Positions 8,888 to 17,565 of a stretch of DNA of 37,582 bases are shown here, piece after piece. A program made the position numbers and the translations under genes. The stretch is from positions 1-37,582 of the forward strand of contig PHDN01000030.1 of the NCBI GenBank assembly GCA_002840975.1, written 5' to 3'. The number at the start of each line of letters is the position of its first letter. Positions within the stretch are counted from its first letter, which is position 1. Under the pieces are notes generated by a model. The model did not search any database. It had not been told where the DNA came from and worked only from the letters and a program-made list of their open reading frames with translations. This stretch comes from Bacteroidetes bacterium HGW-Bacteroidetes-16 (lineage in GTDB: Bacteria > Bacteroidota > Bacteroidia > Bacteroidales > F082).

Positions 8888-10201
8888 ATGGAAAGTCTGC
8901 TCGTTTTTGTGCCAAAGAAGTCCAGCCGGGTGCGGTATGTATTCAGGCTGGTGTTTAATGATTTGTTAAAATTACCCTTTTCCTTGACCTCCGACCTGGA
9001 TGCGTTCCAGTCGTCGGATTTACATAAACTGGTGTATGGAGAGAAGCCCTGGTCCGATGATTTATTTTTTAAGTCATCAGGTTTGCTTTTTCAAAGAGGT
9101 ATTGATTCAGTCGAATTGAAGGCTTTTGACTATGAAGGGTTAAAGGCATTTTTTCCGGTGCATGATGCCGACTCGGCTTTGCCTTTCGACGTGTTTTCTT
9201 CCATCTTTTATCTGGTTTCAAGGTATGAGGAATACCAACCCTACGTACCTGATAAGTATGGCAGGTTTACTGCCCATCTGAGCGTTAGTTCCAGGTTGGG
9301 CATTTTGCAAAAACCCATGGTCAATATTTGGGCTTTGATGGTGAAAAAAATTATCCAGGACAGATATCCCACCATTGTCTTTCCTGTTCGGCACTACCGT
9401 TTTGTGCCTACCTATGACATCGACTCGGCTTTTGCCTATCGACAAAAGGGATTGGTACGGTCGATGGGAGGTTATCTGCTGGCACTAAAAGAACTTGATT
9501 GGGAGGATATGTTTTACCGAACCCGTGTGCTCCTCGGACGGGCAAGAGATCCTTTCGATACCTTTGATTTACAAATTGAATACCAGAAAAAATATCAACT
9601 TAAACCTGTATATTTTATTCTATTCGGGCATTACGGACAATACGACAAAAACATCAATACCCGAAACCGGACTTTTCGGTTTTTGATTAAAAGGATACAT
9701 GACTATGCCAGGATTGGTATTCATCCATCATACAATACAGGAGAATACCCGGAATTGTTGCACGAGGAAATTTCTTTGCTTGAGAAAGTGGTAAATAATG
9801 AAATTACCACTAGTCGGCAGCATTTTCTCAGGCTCATGTTGCCGCACACCTACCGCAATTTAATTGAAGAAGACATCTCGGATGATTACACCATGGGCTA
9901 CGCCGCCTTGCCTGGTTTCAGGGCCGGAATTTGTGATTCATATCATTTCTACGACCTGGATATGGAGGTGGAAACAAAATTGCGGATACATCCTTTTATG
10001 GTCATGGACGGTACTTTACGCGATTATATGAAATTGACTCCTGCGGATGCCATTGCCCAGATAACTGCTTTGATTGAGGAGGTAAGAAAGGTAAATGGCA
10101 CTTTTATCTCCCTGTGGCACAATGAATCGTTAAGCGAGGAGAAGCGCTGGAAAGGATGGCGAACGGTTTATGAAGCATTAATTCAGAAAGCCTTGCCCTG
10201 A
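8888..10201 (+). CDS. Polysaccharide deacetylase-family (NodB-like) protein
   Basis: 437 residues from the ATG at 8888; the open frame extends to 8819, but that would overlap the dnaX upstream region and a -7 box. Features of the Bacteroidota deacetylase-like family are visible: TYDIDSAF in the middle (catalytic/metal aspartate motif), GIHPSYNT (metal-binding His region), LPGFRAGICDSY, and a terminal SLWHNESLS histidine motif. The N-terminal ~150 residues form an extra domain seen in this subfamily. No signal peptide is apparent, so it may act in the cytoplasm on a sugar or lipid-linked precursor. It is followed 43 bases later by a FemAB-like gene, probably in one operon. The substrate is unknown and activity is inferred. 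Confidence 0.75.
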   Translation: MESLLVFVPKKSSRVRYVFRLVFNDLLKLPFSLTSDLDAFQSSDLHKLVYGEKPWSDDLFFKSSGLLFQRGIDSVELKAFDYEGLKAFFPVHDADSALPFDVFSSIFYLVSRYEEYQPYVPDKYGRFTAHLSVSSRLGILQKPMVNIWALMVKKIIQDRYPTIVFPVRHYRFVPTYDIDSAFAYRQKGLVRSMGGYLLALKELDWEDMFYRTRVLLGRARDPFDTFDLQIEYQKKYQLKPVYFILFGHYGQYDKNINTRNRTFRFLIKRIHDYARIGIHPSYNTGEYPELLHEEISLLEKVVNNEITTSRQHFLRLMLPHTYRNLIEEDISDDYTMGYAALPGFRAGICDSYHFYDLDMEVETKLRIHPFMVMDGTLRDYMKLTPADAIAQITALIEEVRKVNGTFISLWHNESLSEEKRWKGWRTVYEALIQKALP

Positions 10202-10244
10202 CAATATTTGCCTTCAACTGAGTTTAAAAGAAAAACACATCGTC

Positions 10245-11183
10245 ATGAGAAAAATAAGATATCTTAAAAACGAAGAAATTAACAAGAAAAAGTGGGATGC
10301 CTGTATCACCCATGCTTTTAATGGCAATACCTACGCTTATTCCTGGTATTTGGATATCATCCACCCCAATTGGAGCGCACTGATAGAGGAAGAATATGTC
10401 AGGGTGATGCCGCTTCCGGTGAAGCAAAAATATGGTGTAACTTATTGCTATCAACCTTATTTCGCCCAACAGTTGGGTGTGTTTTCTGTAAGTGTGCTTA
10501 CCCCCGATATAGTAACCGGGTTTATCAGTAAAATTCCTGATTTTATTAAGGTGATCGACATGAACCTGAATAGTTTCAGTAATCCTGATTCTAAAAAATA
10601 CACGGTCGAACTGAGCAATAATTACATGCTTGATCTCATTCAGGAATATCCACGTCTTTCGGCCAAATACCGGTCTAATACCAAAAGAAACCTAAAGACG
10701 GCAGAAAAAAGTAAACTTACTTTAATGAAAGGTGTGGGTCACGAGGAGATTATTACCTTGTTTAGAAACCACCGGGGCCGGGGTATGACCAAATGGCGTG
10801 ATGAACACTACCAAACCCTTAGTCGCCTGATGTACACAGCCCTGTATCAGGGGCAGGGTGTTACCTATGGCGTTTATAGTGAACGAAATGATCTGATTTC
10901 GGGTGCGTTTTTTCTGAATAACAAACAGAAGCTCGTTTTCCTATTTTCAGGAACCAATGCCGAGGGAAGAAGTTCATCGGCTCTGACTTTTCTCATCGAT
11001 TCAGTTATAAAGGAATACTCCCCGGGAAAAATGATACTGGATTTTGAAGGATCAAACAACGTCAACCTGGCCAGGTTTTATGCCGGTTTTGATGCCAAGC
11101 TGACCCATTATTACCGACTTAAATTGAATCGCTTAAGCCCGGTTGGAAACCTGTTGTTTAAAGTGGCTGCGATGTTGAAATAA
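10245..11183 (+). CDS. FemAB/GNAT-like acyl- or aminoacyltransferase
   Basis: 312 residues with the double-GNAT look of FemAB-related proteins. The first half includes the KYRSNTKRNLKTAEK motif that ends the N-terminal lobe. The second contains FFLNNKQKLVFLFSGTN, then EGRSSSALTFLIDSVIKEY and LDFEGSNNVNLARFYAGF, a pattern typical of the GNAT acceptor lobe in this family. It has no signal peptide or membrane segment. Relatives transfer amino acids or acyl groups onto cell-wall or polysaccharide precursors. Being paired with a deacetylase-like gene suggests a two-step N-deacetylation then N-acylation of an amino sugar; this is inference. No clear promoter lies in the 43-base gap. Confidence 0.65.
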   Translation: MRKIRYLKNEEINKKKWDACITHAFNGNTYAYSWYLDIIHPNWSALIEEEYVRVMPLPVKQKYGVTYCYQPYFAQQLGVFSVSVLTPDIVTGFISKIPDFIKVIDMNLNSFSNPDSKKYTVELSNNYMLDLIQEYPRLSAKYRSNTKRNLKTAEKSKLTLMKGVGHEEIITLFRNHRGRGMTKWRDEHYQTLSRLMYTALYQGQGVTYGVYSERNDLISGAFFLNNKQKLVFLFSGTNAEGRSSSALTFLIDSVIKEYSPGKMILDFEGSNNVNLARFYAGFDAKLTHYYRLKLNRLSPVGNLLFKVAAMLK

Positions 11184-11187
11184 GAGA

Positions 11188-11486
11188 AAATGGGGTATCC
11201 GATCATCTCCCGTAAATAATAATAAGCTTTGTTGGATGAAATATCCAACAAATACCTGGAAATTAAGGAATAAATCTGATCTACTTGCAGTCAGATAAAT
11301 CCAGCTGCAATGGATGTTCAATAAACACATTCATTGTAGATGAATAAAGCACAATAAATCCCATTCCTTGCAGCCTGGCTTTAGCCGGCTGTAATAATAA
11401 ATCCCTTATGTTTAAGCAACTGTTATATTGTGTAATCTGAAAATATCATCACAAATCAGTACGGGAGATGATCGGATACCCCATTT
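11188..11486. repeat. Spacer bounded by a perfect 27-bp inverted repeat
   Basis: 11188-11214 and 11460-11486 are perfect reverse complements over 27 bases, containing GGGGTATCCGATCATCTCCC. They enclose 245 bases and fill nearly the whole gap between two convergent genes, ending 4 bases before the radical SAM stop. The interior carries a dispersed REP-like repeat. No transposase frame is inside, so a MITE-like element or a long-range hairpin terminator are both possible. No convincing target-site duplication was found. Confidence 0.8.
11259..11431 (+). repeat. Dispersed REP-like element, copy A
   Basis: This matches the reverse complement of 25144-25336. Shared exact blocks include AATTAAGGAATAAATCTGAT (11261-11280) and the 23-base block 11409-11431. 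Two hairpins are present: TTGCAG...CTGCAA (11285-11310, imperfect) and TTGCAGCC...GGCTGTAA around GGCTTTAGCC (11368-11394, one bulge). GGATTTATCC and GGCTTTAGCC cores flanked by TTGCAG/CTGCAA are the hallmark of the element. Confidence 0.75.
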
Positions 11487-11490
11487 AAAA

Positions 11491-12807
11491 TTATTTATCC
11501 GCGTTGTCAAATAATTTTGATTTCAGTCCGGCAATTCTTTTTACTTCCACTTTTACCTGCTTGATATGTCCATAATTTGTAGCAAGGTAAATGAGTGGGT
11601 TAACCATATTGCCCGAAAGACGCTTGATGACCGATTTGGTGCTGTAGAACTTCTTCCTGGCATTAACTTTGCCTAGTTGAAGTTCGTAAGGAGTCATGTT
11701 TTTGGGCTTAAAAACCACCGTGTTGTGGTCGTAATATTTCCACTCGGTGGTAGTAAGGCGATTTTCACTTTTCAGGTTTTCATAGGTTTTTGTTCCTGGA
11801 TAAGGCGTTAACACGTTGAATGATACTGTATTTACTTTATTTTTAATCAGGAACTCAACGGTATGGTCGAAAACCTCCTTGGTGTCGCTATCAAAACCAA
11901 AAACCATGGAGGCATGAATAAGGATTCCCGTTTTTTTTATCTTTTTAAAGGCATTTTCCAGGTGATTAATATCCTTGATGGCCTTGCGCATGGTTTTGAT
12001 TTGTTCCTCTGCCACGCTTTCAATACCGAAAAAAAGCATTTTGCAACCACTCTCTGCTGCCAGTTGAATCAATTCATCGTCGGACACGAGCAACGAAACC
12101 GAAGCCTGTCCCACCCACTTAATTTTTAGTGGTTTGATGGCCCTGAACAATTCTTTGGCGTATTTTGGACTTCCAATGATGTTGTCGTCCAGAAAAATAA
12201 ACCGTTTGGAACCGGATTCCTTAATGTCGCGTATCACATTTTCTATGGGCACGTGCTTAATTTTTTCGCCAAAAAGGTTGGTTACGCAACAAAAATCACA
12301 GTGATACGGACACCCACGGGTAGTGAGGATGGGGATCAAACTAAACCGCCGGCTTTGGAAAATTTTCCTAAAATCCTTATGGATGTATTTCCCCAAATCA
12401 GGGACGGGATTGTGGTAGGTTTTTTTCAGTTGGTTGTTTTGGAAATCAACAATGAGTGTTTCCCACACACCCTCAGCTTCTCCAATGACTACACTGTCGG
12501 CATGTTGCAGGGCTTCGTCGGGAAGAATGGTAGGGTGTACTCCGCCCAGGATCACCGTTTTACCGCGGTTTTTAAACTCCCGGCAAAGATCGTATGATCT
12601 TGGCGCGTTGGCCGTCATGCAACTGATGCCAACCAAATCGCAGTCCTGATCCAGATCGATGGGTTCGGTTTCCTCCTCAACTATCTTGACCTCATGTTCT
12701 TTTGGAGTTAGCCCTTCCAAAATATAGAGGGCAAGTTGTGGCATCATAAGTCCTTTGTTGGTTCTTCTTTCTTCGTCTGTTGCAGGGGATATGAGTAATA
12801 TTTTCAT
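11491..12807 (-). CDS. B12-binding-type radical SAM protein
   Basis: 438 residues. Residues 1-125 form a Rossmann-like cobalamin-binding-type domain (KILLISPAT, GISCMTANAPRSY, VILGGVHPTILPDEAL, DSVVIGEAEGVW), the standard N-terminal half of class B radical SAM enzymes. The cobalamin DxHxxG motif is not seen, as in many members of this group. The radical SAM domain follows with the CxxxCxxC iron-sulfur motif at Cys166, Cys170 and Cys173 in RGCPYHCDFCC, and FFGIES further on. Such enzymes methylate or otherwise modify lipids, hopanoids, cofactors or natural products; the substrate here is unknown. It is monocistronic and convergent with the FemAB-like gene across a repeat-filled spacer. Confidence 0.88.
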   Translation of the reverse strand: MKILLISPATDEERRTNKGLMMPQLALYILEGLTPKEHEVKIVEEETEPIDLDQDCDLVGISCMTANAPRSYDLCREFKNRGKTVILGGVHPTILPDEALQHADSVVIGEAEGVWETLIVDFQNNQLKKTYHNPVPDLGKYIHKDFRKIFQSRRFSLIPILTTRGCPYHCDFCCVTNLFGEKIKHVPIENVIRDIKESGSKRFIFLDDNIIGSPKYAKELFRAIKPLKIKWVGQASVSLLVSDDELIQLAAESGCKMLFFGIESVAEEQIKTMRKAIKDINHLENAFKKIKKTGILIHASMVFGFDSDTKEVFDHTVEFLIKNKVNTVSFNVLTPYPGTKTYENLKSENRLTTTEWKYYDHNTVVFKPKNMTPYELQLGKVNARKKFYSTKSVIKRLSGNMVNPLIYLATNYGHIKQVKVEVKRIAGLKSKLFDNADK

Positions 12808-13394
12808 GAAAGTACCGATGAAATATTTTCTCCCTTCTTTAAATATAAATTTGAGGTGCAGACTTGTCCGGGAGAACGCGGAAAAGGTACAGATAGGTAG
12901 CCGAAATGAGCAGTTTTACAGGCTGTAAAATTAATAAAACCCGGACAAAAAAGCAATCGGTTTTCAGAAGATCGTTTTTTCGACGTGATATTGATTAACC
13001 CTTTGACAGCATCGTTTCCCTGGAATTTCTTGCTTACTTCGGTTTATCAATTTGGGTAAATAAACTAATTATCTTTTTCAACAGGAGAATGGCCTTCATA
13101 ATATATTAATTACTCAAGTTTCGCATGCATTTTTCTGAGTGCTTATATCTGATAATCAATGAAATATAATTATGTTTTAACCTTTGTGGCACTTTGAGTC
13201 TTCTTTGTGGTTCTTAGTGTACTAGCTGATAAGTTGTTACACAGAGCTACACAAAGAAGTCACAGAGATACGCAAAGAGAATTTTTGAATAGGTATGAAA
13301 TCTGTGATTAACTGTAAGTCAAAGTTATTTATGTTTAATAAGAAATTAATTATCTGATTTTCGCTTAATAGGTTTACTGCGAGACTTGAGTTAA
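12808..13394. other. 587-base intergenic region with palindromes and an imperfect inverted-repeat element
   Basis: No gene-sized frame is convincing. At 12914-12930, TTTTACAG and CTGTAAAA form an inverted repeat with one central base, about 110 bases upstream of the radical SAM start and possibly an operator. From 13106 to 13397 an imperfect inverted repeat (ACTCAAGTtTCGCA and its complement in gcGAgACTTGAGT) bounds about 290 bases and abuts the stop of the following minus-strand gene. Inside, 13200-13209 pairs perfectly with 13250-13259 (CTTCTTTGTG), within a longer imperfect stem at 13181-13279. Similar 'tttgtg...cttctttgtg' palindromes recur in Bacteroidota genomes. Confidence 0.55.
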
Positions 13395-15044
13395 TTATCG
13401 ATCCTTCCATCTGTCTACTTCGAGGTAAACAGTATCTGCGAAACCAAAATAAAGTGTTCGGTTGGGGATTTCTTCACCATATTGATTTACTTCAACTGTG
13501 CGCCAGCCACCACGGGTGATTTTAAAATCCATCTTGTTGCCATTGGTGGAGAATGTAAGCACCAGCCTTCCATCGGTTAACCTTTCAAAAATGAGTTGCC
13601 GGTCTTCAGGGTTCCAACCATTAAAATCGGGAGCCAGAAAGATTTGGTCGTTAACCGGGGTGTTTTCGGGGATTTTGTCGATGACTATTGTAACCTGATC
13701 CATTTCTTTTTCTGGTATGTCTTTCCAGTTTTCGATGGCGAGGGTAAGTGTGTCAAAATCCTGGTAGTTGTATCGATAGGGTGGCATATCAGATCCATTG
13801 GCATCCACCTGGGCTGATTCCCATGAACCACGGGTAATCCTAAATTCAAAATCGCCATTTCGCCTGGGCAGGTTGATAAAATATCTGCCTGAGGCATCTT
13901 TCCAAAACTTATAACGCAACTTCCCGGGATCCCAGTCGCTAAAACTTCCTGAAATATAAAGCTTGGCATTTTCGGGTGTTGATTCCGGGACGCGATCCAA
14001 TATAATGGTCATGTCATCATCACCGCTACCACCCAAATCTTTCCATCTGCTGATAATTAGAACAACCGTATCGGCATTTTCAAGATTGGTTCTCCGGTTC
14101 GATATGTCATATCCGTTTTTATCCACCTCTACGGTACTCCAGTCTCCTCTCGTGATTTTATAATCCAGCATGAATTTCTTTCGGGGAAGCGAATAAAACA
14201 ACTGACCTTCATTGTTTCGTTGAAACTGGTAGTTTTTATCACCTGGTGCCCATGAATTCAGGTTGCTGGCGAAAAAAACAGGATCGGTGCCAGGTGTGTT
14301 TTTCGGCAGATGACTAATCAACAGTACCACTCTAACAGGTTTGTTCTCGGGCTTGTCGGTCCAACCTTTCACAGAAACTTTTATGGTATCCTTTTTCCCA
14401 AATTCCATGGTGCGGTTTGAAACTTCATTTCCAAACTCATCCGATTCGGACGAAGACAACGAACCCCTGGTGAGTTTATACTCCAGGTTATTTACTCCGG
14501 GAGGGCGGTCGATGGTGATGTACCGCGTTCCTGAGCTGGTTATTTTTGTTATGGAGGCATCGTCCGGATCCCATGAGTTCAGGTTGCTGGCCAGGGCTAT
14601 CACATCATCTTCAGGCGTGTTTTCAGGTACCTCTTCAATCACAATGGTCAACCGCGGACAGTTCGCCGGATCCAGGTCGTTCCAACTTTCAATGTTGTTT
14701 GACACCGTATCTTCATCAGCAGTAAATAGTTCCCTGTTGTCGATTTCGTCACCACAAATGTCCTTTTCCACGGTAGTCCAGTCGCCTCTCGTAAACTTAT
14801 AATCAATTTTTCCAAAACCTGGAGGCAAGGTAATATAGTAATTGCTGTCGGCCGCGAGGTTTAATTGGTATTTGGCGTCACCCGGATCCCAATCGTTAAA
14901 GTTTCCGGTGATGTAGATGGGTTGCCCTTTAGGCGTATTTTGTGGTATGGATTCCACCCTGATGGTTACCCTTTGGCAGGAAGCCAGAAAAATCAAGCCC
15001 CCTGCAAAGAGAATTAACACTGGTATATCGATCTTTGTTCTCAT
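13395..15044 (-). CDS. Lipoprotein with five tandem starch-binding-like (E-set) domains
   Basis: 549 residues. A lipoprotein signal ends FLASC with Cys23 as the lipidation site. The rest is five repeats of about 105 residues with no other domain: roughly 25-130, 131-235, 236-343, 344-448 and 449-549. Each repeat reads P-x-NTP, then a sheet ending in a NFNDWDPGD-type motif, then DYKFTRGDWTTVE, then G-x-x-x-x-NR, then an acidic/DT segment and W-x-D. This matches CBM20/CBM48-like Ig-fold modules. Repeat 2 has degenerated (TRGSLSSSESD). Glycan binding is plausible but unproven; no catalytic domain is present. The ATG overlaps the upstream regulator's stop as ATGA, so it is translationally coupled to the two-component system. 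Confidence 0.8.
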   Translation of the reverse strand: MRTKIDIPVLILFAGGLIFLASCQRVTIRVESIPQNTPKGQPIYITGNFNDWDPGDAKYQLNLAADSNYYITLPPGFGKIDYKFTRGDWTTVEKDICGDEIDNRELFTADEDTVSNNIESWNDLDPANCPRLTIVIEEVPENTPEDDVIALASNLNSWDPDDASITKITSSGTRYITIDRPPGVNNLEYKLTRGSLSSSESDEFGNEVSNRTMEFGKKDTIKVSVKGWTDKPENKPVRVVLLISHLPKNTPGTDPVFFASNLNSWAPGDKNYQFQRNNEGQLFYSLPRKKFMLDYKITRGDWSTVEVDKNGYDISNRRTNLENADTVVLIISRWKDLGGSGDDDMTIILDRVPESTPENAKLYISGSFSDWDPGKLRYKFWKDASGRYFINLPRRNGDFEFRITRGSWESAQVDANGSDMPPYRYNYQDFDTLTLAIENWKDIPEKEMDQVTIVIDKIPENTPVNDQIFLAPDFNGWNPEDRQLIFERLTDGRLVLTFSTNGNKMDFKITRGGWRTVEVNQYGEEIPNRTLYFGFADTVYLEVDRWKDR

Positions 15045-15817
15045 TTGTCAATCCAATTTAAAAATTCGGTAACCTTTACCCGGCTGATGAGCACTGGTTC
15101 ACGAGTGATCGGTTCTAATTCTAGGTGAAGGCGGCTGTTAAAATACTTGCTTATTTTTTTTATGGACGAAATATGGACCAGGTAACTGCGGTTTGCCCTG
15201 AAAAAAATGGATGGATCAATCATCTCAGCCAATTGATCGAGTGCATAATTGATGAAATATCGCTTGTTGTTTTCTGTAACAAGCAGTACCTCATTGTCTT
15301 CAGCTTTAAAATAGGCCACCTCCGTGATGTCGATTTGTTTGATTTGGTCGCCGATACGGGTGATAAAACGTGATTTATAACGGGTCTTGTGAAGTTGCAG
15401 CAATTGTTCAATATTTTCCAATCGCAGCACAGTTTCCTTGTTGCTACCCTTGCCGCCCAACGAGCGAAACTTGTCTAGTGCAGCGTTAAGTTCAAGTTGC
15501 TTCACCGGTTTTAACAGGTAGTCAATGCTGTTGACTTTAAATGCCTGAATGGCGTATTCGTCGAAGGCAGTGGTAAAAATTACAGGTGTTGTCGCTTTGA
15601 TATGCTTAAAAATTTCAAAACTTAATCCATCAGAAAGTTGAATGTCAAAAAACATCAGATCGGGTTCAGGATGGTTGTTAATCCAATGGATGGTATCCTC
15701 CACAGTGTCGATGCAATCCATCACAAGGATGTCGTGCCCACACTGAGCAAGCAAGCGTTTCAACTCGCTTTGCGCGTGAGGCTCATCTTCAACTATCAAC
15801 ACTTTTATCCGGTTCAT
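15041..15817 (-). CDS. LytTR-family response regulator
   Basis: 258 residues. The receiver domain (about 1-120) has the acidic pair Glu10/Asp11, the phosphoacceptor Asp58 in MFFDIQLSDG, a TTAFDEYAIQAF segment and the Lys103 of LLKPVK. A linker leads to a LytTR DNA-binding domain (about 150-258) with RIGDQIKQIDITEVAYFKAEDNEV-type opening strands (only the first part cited) and FFRANRSYLVH. LytTR proteins bind imperfect direct repeats upstream of target promoters. It sits 30 bases after the kinase gene and overlaps the lipoprotein gene by 4 bases. Targets are unknown, but the downstream lipoprotein and the operon itself are candidates. Confidence 0.94.
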   Translation of the reverse strand: MNRIKVLIVEDEPHAQSELKRLLAQCGHDILVMDCIDTVEDTIHWINNHPEPDLMFFDIQLSDGLSFEIFKHIKATTPVIFTTAFDEYAIQAFKVNSIDYLLKPVKQLELNAALDKFRSLGGKGSNKETVLRLENIEQLLQLHKTRYKSRFITRIGDQIKQIDITEVAYFKAEDNEVLLVTENNKRYFINYALDQLAEMIDPSIFFRANRSYLVHISSIKKISKYFNSRLHLELEPITREPVLISRVKVTEFLNWIDK

Positions 15818-15847
15818 GTTGTCGTTTTTTGTTTATGTTCTACGAGG

Positions 15848-16879
15848 TCAAATTAATGGAATTTTTACTACAAAATCCTCTCCGTTATTAAAAATTTCAA
15901 TTGTTCTATCCGTTAGAAACCCATACCGGTTGCTGATATTTTTCAATCCCAACCCGGTGCTGAACTCTTTTGTATGTTTGAGCAGGATACTATTTTTAAC
16001 TACCAGCATTTTATCTTCGATAAAAATATCGATTCGAAGTGGATTCTTCCTCGAAATTACATTGTGTTTAATGGCGTTTTCGATAAGTAACTGAATCGTA
16101 AGGGGCGCAATGCGGAATCCGGGATTGTTGTGGTTTAGGTCTAAAATCACTTCCAGGTTTTTATCAAACCTCAACTGCACCAGGTTGATGAAGGACTTGG
16201 CAAACTCAAGTTCATTACTTAACAGGATCAATTCCTTGTCCCTGTTTTCGAGAATATACCGATAAACGTCTGCCAACTCTCTGACGAAATGCCCGGCATT
16301 TTTCTGATTTTCATAAATGAGTGATGACAAAGTATTCAGGCTGTTGAACAGGAAATGTGGGTTTAACTGCGACCGCAACAATTCAAACCTGTATTCAGCA
16401 TTCTCTTTTTTAAAACGTTCGAGTTCTGCCAGGCTGAACCTCCACTTATTTAAAAGGAACACGCTCAACTCTGATACCACAAAGATCAGTACGACGCTAA
16501 CTACCAACGCCATGATAATTAACTCATCAGCTAATGCAATATAATCTATGCTACCCAGCAGAAACCGTGCTCCCCAACGTAACACCATTACTAAAACGAT
16601 GGCAATGAGGCTGTTTGATGCAAATTGAAGGAGGAACCGTTGGACCGGGTGTTGATCCCAATCCAAGGTATTTTTCAGCCGCTTGTTAATGAAAAAAAGA
16701 ATTTCGAAAACCGCATAGGTAAGAAAAATGGATATCAGATAATTGTTAATTGGCTGAAATAAAGGGTAGTTTTTATAAACCAGGCTGAAAATTATATCCA
16801 AGATAAAATTGAATATGATCCCCAGGTAAAAACCGTAACTATATCGAAGCCATCTGTTTATTGTAAACCCGTTATCCAT
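15848..16879 (-). CDS. LytS-type membrane histidine kinase (His_kinase domain)
   Basis: 343 residues. Four predicted membrane spans lie at about 17-36, 46-65, 85-106 and 120-144, with no large extracellular sensor domain. A coiled stretch (150-170) leads to the H-box RSQLNPHFLFNSLN with phosphoacceptor His175. The N-box LLIENAIKHN (265-273) and a G-box-like STGLGLKNI (307-315) form the ATP site. This is the family that partners with LytTR regulators. It is the first gene of a three-gene operon; a CAAAAATA (TATTTTTG on this strand) box lies about 70 bases upstream. The signal is probably membrane-derived or delivered by a partner protein; the operon's own lipoprotein is one candidate (inference). 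Confidence 0.94.
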   Translation of the reverse strand: MDNGFTINRWLRYSYGFYLGIIFNFILDIIFSLVYKNYPLFQPINNYLISIFLTYAVFEILFFINKRLKNTLDWDQHPVQRFLLQFASNSLIAIVLVMVLRWGARFLLGSIDYIALADELIIMALVVSVVLIFVVSELSVFLLNKWRFSLAELERFKKENAEYRFELLRSQLNPHFLFNSLNTLSSLIYENQKNAGHFVRELADVYRYILENRDKELILLSNELEFAKSFINLVQLRFDKNLEVILDLNHNNPGFRIAPLTIQLLIENAIKHNVISRKNPLRIDIFIEDKMLVVKNSILLKHTKEFSTGLGLKNISNRYGFLTDRTIEIFNNGEDFVVKIPLI

Positions 16880-16947
16880 TTTTCGATTATCTCGTTTTTA
16901 ATCCCATGTGTTGTATGATCAATAGTTTATTACCAGATACGTGTGAT

Positions 16948-16955
16948 CAAAAATA
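16948..16955 (-). promoter_or_regulatory. Candidate -7 box for the kinase-regulator-lipoprotein operon
   Basis: Plus-strand CAAAAATA reads TATTTTTG on the minus strand, an exact TAnnTTTG match 68 bases before the kinase start codon. The -33 element is not evident. Confidence 0.4.
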
Positions 16956-17023
16956 CACATTCCGGGCATCTGAGCACTATTTCAATGAACTGTTTGTTAC
17001 CAGGAGTTTATTTACAGGGGCAA

Positions 17024-17401
17024 TTAACGCAGTACCAAATGCTCGTTGGATTCAGTATGTTCAATGGTTTGCGCAAAAACTACTTCCTTGTCTTTTACAA
17101 TTTCAAAGGTATATTCGCCCATTGGAAACTGACCGATGTCGTATTTTAAATCGATAAGCGCCCATGATTTATAGCTTTTTTGGTACAAGATTTTGTTATT
17201 TTCTTTTACCCTGATTTTCACCTGATCGCCAACGTGTTTAGCTACTTTTACGTTAACCAGCGAGTTGTTGTCCATAAATATGGAGGCCCGTAAATCGGTA
17301 GTAACATACGAACACGAATCAGGGGAATCTGATTGAGGAAATTGTGCAAAACTGAAAGTGGCTATCAATGCCAGCGACAAGGTTAGGATGATGGTTTTCA
17401 T
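17024..17401 (-). CDS. Small exported Ig-fold-like protein of unknown function
   Basis: 125 residues. A clear signal peptide (MKTIILTLSLALIATFSFAQ) ends at an AQ cleavage-type site. The mature part is beta-rich, with VKIRVKENNKILYQKSY, DIGQFPMGEYTFEIV and KEVVFAQTIEH; the 'F-P-x-G-x-Y-x-F-x-I' pattern is the edge-strand motif of small Bacteroidota Ig-like proteins (DUF3244-like). One Cys pair is not obvious. It lies upstream of the kinase operon on the same strand but with a 144-base gap that holds a -7 box, so it is probably a separate transcript. Function unknown. Confidence 0.75.
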   Translation of the reverse strand: MKTIILTLSLALIATFSFAQFPQSDSPDSCSYVTTDLRASIFMDNNSLVNVKVAKHVGDQVKIRVKENNKILYQKSYKSWALIDLKYDIGQFPMGEYTFEIVKDKEVVFAQTIEHTESNEHLVLR

Positions 17402-17565
17402 GATTTCTATTTTTTAGAGTGAATTAATAATTTCAGGAGCAAAACTAGACCATGATGGCAGGTTTTGAAATGAAAAAGCTGTGAACTTCATTTTTGGGAG
17501 GGTGAAGTTTAGCCTGAATTAGGCCAAAGGAAAGCAGGTAGGAATCTCAATAGCTAGGACGGTTC

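Noticed and set aside
12253-12597. Plus-strand frame inside the radical SAM gene
   Set aside because: It is a shadow frame over a well-supported minus-strand gene with an intact CxxxCxxC motif.
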